A stretch of DNA of 18,105 bases from an uncultured Collinsella sp. (GTDB taxonomy: Bacteria > Actinomycetota > Coriobacteriia > Coriobacteriales > Coriobacteriaceae). A program made the position numbers and the translations under genes. Shown here one piece after another: positions 1 through 6,121 of this stretch. The stretch's first letter is position 1, and each line of letters begins with the position of its first letter. Under the pieces are notes generated by a model, which saw only the letters and a list, made by a program, of their open reading frames with translations, did not search any database and was not told the origin of the DNA. The stretch lies in contig CABUTN010000035.1 of assembly GCA_902494565.1 (NCBI GenBank), positions 1-18,105 on the forward strand, in the 5' to 3' direction.

Positions 1-615
1 AACGGCGAGGCCCGCAAGGTCGTCGTGTGCCATATCGGCTCCGGCGCTTCCCTGTGCGCTATCGAGGACGGCAAGTGCATGGACACCACCATGGGCCTCA
101 CCCCGCTCGATGGCGTCATGATGGGCACCCGCTGCGGCTCCATCGACCCGGCTACCGTGTGCTACCTGCAGCGCGAGGGTGGCTACACCTTCGACGAGGT
201 CGACGAGATGATGAACAAGAAGTCCGGCCTTTTGGCTGTGACCGGCGGCAAGACCAACGACTGCCGCAACGTCGAGGAGCTCGCCGCCGCTGGTGACCCC
301 GATGCTCAGCTCGCCTTCGACATGTTTGTCTACAAGATTGCCGCCAAGGCTGCCGAGATGGCTACTTCCATGTGCGGCATGGACACCCTGGTCTTTACCG
401 CCGGCATCGGCGAGCACGCTCCGGCTGTCCGCGCTGGCGTGGCCGACCGTCTGGCCTTTATGGGCGTCAAGATGGACCATGCCCGCAACGCCCTGCGCGG
501 CGACGGCGCTTGGTGCCTGTCCGCCAAGGATTCCAAGGTCAAGATTTTCGTCATCCCCACGGACGAGGAGTTCATGATCGCTTCCGACGTCGAGCGCATC
601 GTCAACGGCAAGTAA
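1..615 (+). CDS. ackA: Acetate kinase, C-terminal part (5' end outside window)
   Basis: The reading frame is open from base 1 to the TAA at 613-615 and gives the last 204 residues of an acetate kinase. This enzyme moves a phosphate between acetyl phosphate and ADP in the cytoplasm. Visible family motifs are the phosphate-binding stretch HIGSGAS, TPLDGVMMGTRCGSIDPA, FTAGIGEH, and the C-terminal IPTDEEFMIASDVERI. It is closely similar to the complete acetate kinase that starts 165 bp downstream, so the two are tandem paralogues. An oddity is Ser where most acetate kinases, including the neighbour, have Asn in H-[LI]-G-N-G. A propionate kinase cannot be excluded, because the two activities share these motifs. 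The start codon lies upstream of the window. Confidence 0.93.
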   Translation, partial: NGEARKVVVCHIGSGASLCAIEDGKCMDTTMGLTPLDGVMMGTRCGSIDPATVCYLQREGGYTFDEVDEMMNKKSGLLAVTGGKTNDCRNVEELAAAGDPDAQLAFDMFVYKIAAKAAEMATSMCGMDTLVFTAGIGEHAPAVRAGVADRLAFMGVKMDHARNALRGDGAWCLSAKDSKVKIFVIPTDEEFMIASDVERIVNGK

Positions 616-626
616 TTGCAAGAGGG

Positions 627-666
627 GAGGGGCTGGACGACCGAGCGCCGTTCGGCCCCTCTTTTG
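627..666 (+). terminator. Rho-independent terminator after first ackA
   Basis: A 7-bp GC-rich stem (627-633 with 655-661) is followed by TTTT, starting 12 bp after the stop codon. The loop can fold further. It suggests that the two acetate kinases are separate transcription units. Confidence 0.75.
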
Positions 667-684
667 TGCTCGTTGGGCGATATG

Positions 685-727
685 CTTGATAGCTATTTAT
701 CAAGTTGTGATAACTTCTTATTAAAAT
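685..727 (+). promoter_or_regulatory. Putative promoter and overlapping dyads upstream of second ackA
   Basis: TTGATA (686-691) and GATAAC (709-714) are separated by 17 nt, with TG at 706-707 giving an extended -10. The -35 lies inside the dyad CTTGATA (685-691)/TATCAAG (698-704). A second dyad, AAGTT/AACTT, follows immediately and covers the -10. The overlap suggests a repressor site, but no regulator can be named. The assignment rests only on sequence resemblance. Confidence 0.45.
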
Positions 728-779
728 GCGGCCGCCTTAAGGGGTCTGCGTCGACCGTATTGCACTGCAAAGGAGTCTC

Positions 780-1958
780 ATGAACGTACTTGTTGTCAAC
801 GCCGGCAGCTCAAGCCTTAAATATCAGCTTTTGGATACCGATACCCGCGAGGTTTTCGCCAAGGGCAACTGCGAACGTATCGGTTCGGACATGGGCATCT
901 TTGGCCACTCCGAGAACGGTGGCGCCAAGCAGACCGAGGAGGTCCCTTTCCCCGATCATCGCTCTGCTATCGCTCGTGTGCTCGAGGAGCTCGAGAAGAC
1001 CGACTTTACGATTGATGGCATTGGTCATCGTATCGTTCAGGGCGGCTGGCACTTCGATGATTCCGCAGTTGTCGACGACGAGGTTATGGCCAAGATTCTC
1101 GAGGTGGCCCCGCTCGCCCCGCTGCACAACTACGGCGAGGCCGCGGCGATTGAGTATTGCCGTGAGAAGTATCCGAAGCTGCCCAACGTGGCGGTCTTCG
1201 ATACCTCGTTCCATATGACCATGCCCGAGGTCGCCTATACCTACGCGCTGCCCAAGGACGTGTGCGACAAGTACCACGTGCGCAAGTACGGCGCCCACGG
1301 CACGAGCCACCGCTATGAGTGGATGATGGCCAAGGAGATCCTGGGTTCGCGCTGCCACCGTCTGCTTTCGTGCCACTTGGGTAACGGTGCTTCGCTCGCT
1401 GCTATCGAGGACGGCGTGTGCCGCGACACCACGATGGGCCTCACGCCGCTCGACGGCCTGATGATGGGCACTCGCTGCGGTTCCATTGATCCGGCCACCG
1501 TGTGCTACCTCCAGCGCGAGGGCGGCTACAGCTATCAGGAAGTCGATGACATGATGAACAAGCAGTCTGGTCTGCTTGCCATCTCGGGCATCTCCAACGA
1601 CGCCCGCGACATCCGTACACGCGCCTCCGAGGGCGACGAGCGCTGCCTGCTCGCCTTCGATATGTTCGCCTACAAGGCCATGCAGCAGGCTGGCTCCATG
1701 ATCGCTTCCATGGCGGGCGTGGACACCATCACCTTTACCGCCGGCATCGGCGAGAACGACTGGTCGATCCGCAAGGCCTTCTGCGACTGCTTTGAGTGGC
1801 TGGGCGTACGCATCGACAACAATAAGAACCGCGAGGCCGTGGGCAACGGCCCGCAGGTCATCAGCGCCGCCGGTTCAGCCGTTACGGTCATGGTCATCCC
1901 CACCGACGAGGAATACATGATCGCCCACGACGTCGAGCGCCTGACCAAGAACAACTAA
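780..1958 (+). CDS. ackA: Acetate kinase, complete
   Basis: This 392-residue protein has the full length typical of acetate kinases. Motifs in order are N-terminal NAGSSSLKYQL, GHRIVQGG, FDTSFH, HGTSHRY, HLGNGASLAAIEDG with the conserved Asn, PLDGLMMGTRCGSIDPA, FTAGIGEN, and C-terminal IPTDEEYMIAHDVERL. The ATG at 780 is preceded by AAGGAG with a normal spacing. It makes ATP from acetyl phosphate in the acetate fermentation pathway, and its partner pta lies convergently just downstream. The common HGG after the substrate arginine is QGG here. It is a tandem paralogue of the truncated gene at the window start, and has its own putative promoter and terminator. Confidence 0.96.
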   Translation: MNVLVVNAGSSSLKYQLLDTDTREVFAKGNCERIGSDMGIFGHSENGGAKQTEEVPFPDHRSAIARVLEELEKTDFTIDGIGHRIVQGGWHFDDSAVVDDEVMAKILEVAPLAPLHNYGEAAAIEYCREKYPKLPNVAVFDTSFHMTMPEVAYTYALPKDVCDKYHVRKYGAHGTSHRYEWMMAKEILGSRCHRLLSCHLGNGASLAAIEDGVCRDTTMGLTPLDGLMMGTRCGSIDPATVCYLQREGGYSYQEVDDMMNKQSGLLAISGISNDARDIRTRASEGDERCLLAFDMFAYKAMQQAGSMIASMAGVDTITFTAGIGENDWSIRKAFCDCFEWLGVRIDNNKNREAVGNGPQVISAAGSAVTVMVIPTDEEYMIAHDVERLTKNN

Positions 1959-1980
1959 CGCGCGCATTTGCAAGTAAACG

Positions 1981-2016
1981 AAAGGCCTCCAGAGCAACAG
2001 CTCCGGAGGCCTTTTT
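1981..2016 (+). terminator. Rho-independent terminator of second ackA
   Basis: A 10-bp stem, AAAGGCCTCC (1981-1990) with GGAGGCCTTT (2005-2014), continues inward through one mismatch into GAGC/GCTC with an AACA loop. A T run follows on the + strand. It begins 22 bp after the stop codon. Confidence 0.9.
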
Positions 2017-2164
2017 GCTAGCAGGCGGAAATACCAGTCCCAAAGTGACCATCGCCAGTAACGCCTGCACTCCCAGCAACGGCACCCGGCCATCCAGATC
2101 TTCAGCCTCAGCTCGTAGCCAAGCCGCCGTCCACTCCAGATACCCTGACTGCCACGTGACGGCA
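2017..2164. other. Intergenic stretch carrying a decayed mirror copy of the pta 3' end
   Basis: No gene is supported here; the open frames show no recognisable family. The + strand at about 2113-2148 resembles the pta coding strand at about 2311-2346 in collinear order. Shared blocks are TCGT-GCCA, the 10-mer CCGCCGTCCA (2124-2133 against 2326-2335 on the minus strand), CAGAT and CTGA. Both copies lie about 41-44 bp outside the arms of palindrome A, so this is an outward, diverged continuation of that palindrome. Small insertions and deletions break the pta frame in the copy. Confidence 0.6.
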
Positions 2165-2291
2165 GGGACCCTACAGGGTAAAGCTCTGAAAATATTCCAC
2201 AGGACGGAGGAAGCCCCCGCCGCACGTAGTACGCAGCGGGGGCTTCCGACATGTCCGAGGACGTTTTCAGAGCTTTACCCTGTAGGGTCCC
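2165..2291 (-). repeat. Nested palindrome A, 3' of pta
   Basis: Perfect 28-bp outer arms (2165-2192 and 2264-2291) enclose 71 nt. Exactly 16 nt in from each arm is a 12-bp inner stem (2209-2220 with 2236-2247) with a 15-nt loop. The right arm begins 15 bp after the pta stop, so the pta transcript would end in a roughly 127-nt hairpin. On the pta strand the 5' interior holds GTCCT and the 3' interior TGTGGAATA. These resemble the ACAGTCCT and TGCGGAACT motifs of palindromes B and C. There is no clear T run after the inner stem, so it is not a textbook terminator, although termination or protection of the 3' end is a likely role. Confidence 0.85.
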
Positions 2292-2306
2292 GAGGGGATA
2301 TGTTCG

Positions 2307-3287
2307 CTACTCAGCCATCTGAGCCTGGACGGCGGTGATGGCCACGACACCCACGATGTCGTCGGCAGAGCAGCCGCGCGACAGGTCGTTAACCGGCTTG
2401 GCGATGCCCTGCAGGATGGGGCCGTAGGCGTCAGCACCGGCGAAGCGCTGGACCAGCTTGTAGCCGATGTTGCCGGCCTCGAGGTCGGGGAACACGAGCA
2501 CGTTGGCCTTACCGGCGACGGAGGAGCCGGGGGCCTTGAGCTGGGCGACGGTGGGGACGATGGCGGCGTCGAGCTGCAGGTCGCCGTCGATGGCGAGCTC
2601 GGGAGCCTTCTCCTTGCAGAACTTCACGGCCTCCTGGACCTTCTTTGCGACCTCGCCACCGGCGGAGCCCATGGTGGAGTAGGAGAGCATGGCCACGTGC
2701 GGCTCAACGTTGCCCATGAAGGTGGACCAGGAGTGGGCCGAGGCGATGGCGATCTCGGAGAGCTCGTCGGAGGACGGGTTGATGTTGAGGCCGCAGTCGG
2801 CGAAGATCAGCGTGCCGTCGGTACCGAACTGCGGGGTGTCGGTGCACATCACGAAGAAGGCCGAGACCAGCTTGGTGCCCGGGGCGGTCTTGAGGATCTG
2901 CAGCGCGGGGCGCAGGGTGTCGGCGGTGGAGTGGCAGGCACCGGAGACCAGGCCGTCGGCATCGCCCATCTTGACCATCATGGTGCCAAAGTAGGTGGCG
3001 TCCATCACCTGGGCGCGAGCCTGCTCGATGGTAACGCCCTTCTTGGCGCGGAGCTCGGCAAACTTCTGCGCGTACTCCTCGTGCTTCTCGGCATTGCGCG
3101 GGTCGATGACGGTAGCGCCGGGAACGTTGATCTCGTCGGGGTTGCCCAGGATGACGATCTTTGCCAGGCCCTCCTCGATGATTTTGGTGGCCGCGACGAT
3201 AGTGCGCGGATCCTCGCCCTCGGGCAGGACGATCGTCTTAAGGTCGGCCTTGGCGGCAGACTTCATACGGTTTAGGAAATCGCTCAT
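2307..3287 (-). CDS. pta: Phosphate acetyltransferase
   Basis: This 326-residue single-domain PTA_PTB enzyme transfers acetyl from acetyl-CoA to phosphate, supplying acetyl phosphate to acetate kinase. Family features are KTIVLPEGEDPRT near residue 17, a DADGLVSG-like stretch (GDADGLVSGACHST), and the C-terminal block VFPDLEAGNIGYKLVQRFAGADAYGPILQG. The length matches short Pta proteins that lack the N-terminal DRTGG regulatory domain. The ATG is preceded by AAGGAG on the minus strand. It is convergent with ackA rather than in an ackA-pta operon, so the two steps are expressed from separate promoters. Its stop is followed closely by palindrome A. Confidence 0.96.
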   Translation of the reverse strand: MSDFLNRMKSAAKADLKTIVLPEGEDPRTIVAATKIIEEGLAKIVILGNPDEINVPGATVIDPRNAEKHEEYAQKFAELRAKKGVTIEQARAQVMDATYFGTMMVKMGDADGLVSGACHSTADTLRPALQILKTAPGTKLVSAFFVMCTDTPQFGTDGTLIFADCGLNINPSSDELSEIAIASAHSWSTFMGNVEPHVAMLSYSTMGSAGGEVAKKVQEAVKFCKEKAPELAIDGDLQLDAAIVPTVAQLKAPGSSVAGKANVLVFPDLEAGNIGYKLVQRFAGADAYGPILQGIAKPVNDLSRGCSADDIVGVVAITAVQAQMAE

Positions 3288-3340
3288 GTTACTCCTTACA
3301 AGCGTTTCGCTAAGCTCCAGGCGTCCGGCTGTTCACGAAT

Positions 3341-3361
3341 AAACCCGCTGCTAGCGGGTTT
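3341..3361 (-). terminator. Hairpin in the pta leader / pta-glf divergent intergenic region
   Basis: A 9-bp stem, AAACCCGCT/AGCGGGTTT, has a 3-nt loop. On the minus strand it is followed by a short T-rich stretch and lies 54 bp upstream of the pta start. No gene ends here on either strand, so it is either a leader structure for pta or a boundary of a small transcript. The role is unknown. Confidence 0.5.
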
Positions 3362-3414
3362 ACCTTTCAATTATGTTCGCCGCGGTGCTTGAGCTTTCCT
3401 TGTGTGGCAAGCTC

Positions 3415-3440
3415 ATTATAGGACGCATTAGCGCTATAAT
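3415..3440. promoter_or_regulatory. Back-to-back -10-like hexamers between pta and glf
   Basis: TATAAT occurs on the + strand at 3435-3440, towards glf, and on the minus strand at 3415-3420, towards pta. No convincing -35 hexamer is seen at the right distance for either, so these are tentative promoters based on the perfect -10 matches and their position between divergent genes. Confidence 0.35.
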
Positions 3441-3518
3441 CGCTCTGATAAATATGTCTCGAAGAATGTTCGAGAAAAGCCCAGCTAACGAGCCCGTGGC
3501 TTTTGACAAGGAGTATCG

Positions 3519-4721
3519 ATGCAGATTACCTCAGGCCTGCCTGAAGGCTTTAACGCCGGCGCGTACGACATGATTGTCGTCGGCGCTGGATATGCCGGTG
3601 CCGTTTGTGCCCGCCGTCTTGCCGAGACCATCGGCTATCGTGTTGCCGTTTTGGAGCGCCGTAGCCACATTGCGGGCAATGCCTATGACTGCACTGACGA
3701 GGCCGGAATCCTGATCCACGAGTACGGTCCGCATATCTATCACACTTTTAACGAGCGCGTGCACAATTTCCTGTCGCGCTTTACCAAGTGGACGGATTAT
3801 CAGCACAAGGTGCTCGCCAACATCAACGGTACCCTTATGCCCGTGCCCTTCAACCATGCGAGTCTCAAGCTCGCCTTTGGTGACGAGCGCGGCGAGGAGC
3901 TGTATCAGAAGCTCGTGGAGACCTTTGGCAAGGATGTCAAGGTGCCCATTATGGAGCTTCGTAAGAAGAACGACCCCGACTTGGCCGAGGTCGCCGATTA
4001 CGTCTACGAGAACGTCTTTTTGCATTACACCATGAAGCAGTGGGGCCAGACGCCCGATCAGATCGACCCCTCGATCACCGGCCGCGTTCCCGTCTTTGTG
4101 GGTGATGATGACCGCTACTTCCCGCAAGCTCCCTTCCAGGGCATGCCGCAGGAGGGCTACACGGCGCTCTTTGAGCACATGCTCGACCACGACCTGATCG
4201 ACGTGTTCTGCGACGTGGACGCCCGCGATCTCTTTGAGATCGACGAGACCACCGTCAAGATCGACGGCAAGGTCTATGGTGGCGAGATCGTCTACACCGG
4301 TCCTCTCGATGAGCTGTTCAACCTCGACTTGGGTGCGTTGCCGTACCGCACGCTCGATATGAAGTTCGAGACACTCGATATGGACCAGTTCCAGCCTGTG
4401 GGCACCGTCAACTACACCACGAGCGAGGACTACACGCGTATCACCGAGTTCAAGAACATGACCGGTCAGGTCCTGCCCGGCAAGACCACCATCATGAAGG
4501 AGTACTCCAAGGCCTATACGCCCGGCTCGGGCGAGACGCCGTACTACGCCATTCTTGAGCCCGAGAACCGTGAGCTCTATGAGCGCTATCTTGAGCGCGT
4601 CCAGAACCTGACGAACTTCCACCCGGCGGGTCGTCTGGCCGAGTATCGTTACTACGATATGGACGCTGTGACCAATTCCGCCCTCGATCTTTCGGATGAG
4701 ATTATCGCCTGCCATGCATAA
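3519..4721 (+). CDS. glf: UDP-galactopyranose mutase
   Basis: This 400-residue FAD-dependent mutase interconverts UDP-galactopyranose and UDP-galactofuranose, the donor for galactofuranose-containing surface glycans. It carries an N-terminal FAD-binding motif (VVGAGYAGAVCARRLAE, from about residue 20), ERRSHIAGNAYD, YGPHIYHT, the substrate-region YFPQAPFQGMPQEGY, and C-terminal GRLAEYRYYDMDAVTNSAL. The ATG at 3519 has AAGGAG upstream. The N-terminus is a little longer than usual because of about 17 residues before the Rossmann strand. The downstream glycosyltransferase start overlaps the stop, indicating a two-gene operon. Confidence 0.96.
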   Translation: MQITSGLPEGFNAGAYDMIVVGAGYAGAVCARRLAETIGYRVAVLERRSHIAGNAYDCTDEAGILIHEYGPHIYHTFNERVHNFLSRFTKWTDYQHKVLANINGTLMPVPFNHASLKLAFGDERGEELYQKLVETFGKDVKVPIMELRKKNDPDLAEVADYVYENVFLHYTMKQWGQTPDQIDPSITGRVPVFVGDDDRYFPQAPFQGMPQEGYTALFEHMLDHDLIDVFCDVDARDLFEIDETTVKIDGKVYGGEIVYTGPLDELFNLDLGALPYRTLDMKFETLDMDQFQPVGTVNYTTSEDYTRITEFKNMTGQVLPGKTTIMKEYSKAYTPGSGETPYYAILEPENRELYERYLERVQNLTNFHPAGRLAEYRYYDMDAVTNSALDLSDEIIACHA

Positions 4722-5745
4722 AGTCATAACATTCGGTATTCCCTCGTATAACGCCGCCAAGGACATGGACCATTGCATCACCTCCATCTTAGAGGGGAGC
4801 AATTACGCCACCGATATTGAGATTATCGTGGTGGACGACGGCTCCAAGGACGAGACGGCCGCCAAGGCCGACGAGTGGGAGGCCCGTTATCCTGGAATCA
4901 TCCGCGCGGTGCACCAGGAGAACGGCGGTCACGGTATTGCCGTCCTTTCGGGTCTGCGCGAGGCGCAGGGCACCTACTACAAGGTTGTTGATTCGGACGA
5001 CTGGCTTGACGGCGCTGCCCTTTCGACCATGCTGTCGATTCTGCGTGGCTTTGAAGAGCGCGACCAGCGCGTTGACCTGTTTATCTCGAACTACGTGTAC
5101 GAGAAGGTTTACGAGGGCACGCATACCGCTATTGGTTACAAATTTGCCCTGCCGCGCAAAAAGATCTTTTCTTGGGATCAGATCGGTCATTTCCGCCTCG
5201 ACCAGAACCTACTTATGCACAGCCTGTGCTATCGCACGGATGTGCTGCGCGAGTCCAACCTTCCCATGCCGCCGCACACGTTCTATGTGGACAACATCTA
5301 CGCCTACGTGCCGCTGCCGCGTTGCAAGACCATGTACTACGCCGACATCGACCTCTATCGCTACTTTATCGGTCGCGAGGGCCAGAGTGTCAACGAGGCC
5401 ACGATGGTTAAGCGTCTGGACCAGCAGTTCCGTGTGACGCGCATCATGATGGAGTCGTACCACCTGTACAGCGATGTTGAGTCGTCGCGTCTGCGCTCGT
5501 ACATGATGGGCTATTTCACCATGATGATGGCGATCTGCTCGGTGCTCACCAAGCTTTCCGAGGAAGATTGCGCCGACGAGCGCCTAAAGACGCTGTGGAA
5601 TGATTTGAAGGCCTACGACGAGCGCATGTATCGTCGTGCCCGCTACGGCGTGGTCGGGTTCTTCACCAATCTGCGCGGACGGGCCGGAGACAAAACCACA
5701 CTCGGCCTATACCGTCTTGCCTCAAAGATCTTCAAATTCAACTAG
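4714..5745 (+). CDS. Family 2 glycosyltransferase
   Basis: This 343-residue protein has a GT-A fold N-terminal domain: ITFGIPSYNAA near residue 5, VVDDGSKDET at 39-48, and the metal-binding VDSDDW at 92-97. The C-terminal half is predicted helical and basic, ending in YRLASKIFKFN. ATG 4714 is preferred over an in-frame ATG at 4696. It overlaps the glf stop by 8 nt, implying translational coupling, and it starts directly with the first beta strand. The pairing with glf suggests a galactofuranosyl or related transferase for a cell-surface polymer, but acceptor and donor are inferred from context only. The last 17 nt of its coding sequence are mirrored on the far side of palindrome B. Confidence 0.88.
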   Translation: MHKVITFGIPSYNAAKDMDHCITSILEGSNYATDIEIIVVDDGSKDETAAKADEWEARYPGIIRAVHQENGGHGIAVLSGLREAQGTYYKVVDSDDWLDGAALSTMLSILRGFEERDQRVDLFISNYVYEKVYEGTHTAIGYKFALPRKKIFSWDQIGHFRLDQNLLMHSLCYRTDVLRESNLPMPPHTFYVDNIYAYVPLPRCKTMYYADIDLYRYFIGREGQSVNEATMVKRLDQQFRVTRIMMESYHLYSDVESSRLRSYMMGYFTMMMAICSVLTKLSEEDCADERLKTLWNDLKAYDERMYRRARYGVVGFFTNLRGRAGDKTTLGLYRLASKIFKFN

Positions 5746-5777
5746 CTGCCGAGTAATCGCTGCTGATAGGTTGACTG

Positions 5778-5887
5778 GGCCCCTTGGCCTTTAGTTTGCT
5801 ACTGCGAACAGTCCTGCTCGCACGGAAAGCACATTAAGTGCTTTCCGGCTCGTGCGGAACTTGTATCAAACTAAAGGCCAAGGGGCC
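5778..5887 (+). repeat. Nested palindrome B, 3' of the glycosyltransferase
   Basis: Perfect 21-bp outer arms (5778-5798 and 5867-5887) enclose 68 nt. The interior, read on the + strand, has 24 nt containing ACAGTCCT, a 10-bp hairpin CGGAAAGCAC/GTGCTTTCCG with loop ATTAA (5823-5847), then 19 nt containing TGCGGAACTTG. CGCAC (5819-5823) can also pair with GTGCG (5852-5856). The arms end inward in GTTTG/CAAAC. All these motifs and spacings recur in palindrome C read on the minus strand. No T run follows the inner hairpin. Confidence 0.88.
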
Positions 5888-5912
5888 TCTGCTATAAGAA
5901 TCGATTGTCAGG

Positions 5913-5975
5913 TTATTTGAATTTGAAGATCTTCGACGCGCGGTACACAGGGGCCTGGGCTGAAAAAATATTAGT
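5913..5975 (-). pseudogene. Mirrored fragment of a glycosyltransferase C-terminus
   Basis: On the minus strand this reads ...VYRASKIFKFK and TAA, against LYRLASKIFKFN and TAG of the glycosyltransferase at 4714-5745. The 17 nt at 5917-5933 are an exact reverse complement of 5725-5741. Further upstream in the copy, the Arg, Ala and Ser codons differ from the gene only at third positions. There is no start or body of a gene: similarity fades and palindrome C begins at 5981. It may be a remnant of a convergent paralogue, or the outer part of palindrome B made by inverted duplication. Confidence 0.55.
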
Positions 5976-5980
5976 TGGTA

Positions 5981-6109
5981 GTCGGTCGGAGGCGGGCGGG
6001 CATTACGTTTGTCGCGAGTTCCGCATGCAAAGAAGGCCACTTAATGTGGCCTTCGTCTTGCATAGGACTGTAGAGCAGCAAACGTAATGCCCGCCCGCCT
6101 CCGACCGAC
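5981..6109 (-). repeat. Nested palindrome C, 3' of the P1 hydrolase
   Basis: Perfect 31-bp outer arms (5981-6011 and 6079-6109) enclose 67 nt. On the minus strand, that of the adjacent gene, the interior reads 24 nt with ACAGTCCT, a 9-bp hairpin GAAGGCCAC/GTGGCCTTC with loop ATTAA (6032-6054), then 20 nt with TGCGGAACTCG. ATGCAA/TTGCAT (6025-6030 with 6058-6063) extends the inner stem. The arms end inward in GTTTG/CAAAC. The layout and unpaired motifs match palindrome B, while most of the arm sequence does not. The right arm ends 12 bp from the P1 hydrolase stop. Confidence 0.88.
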
Positions 6110-6121
6110 GGTCGAGTGAGA

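Noticed and set aside
1875..2338. Overlapping open frames on both strands in the ackA-pta gap
   Set aside because: They cross terminator and palindrome sequences, have no recognisable domain, and arise from GC-rich DNA.
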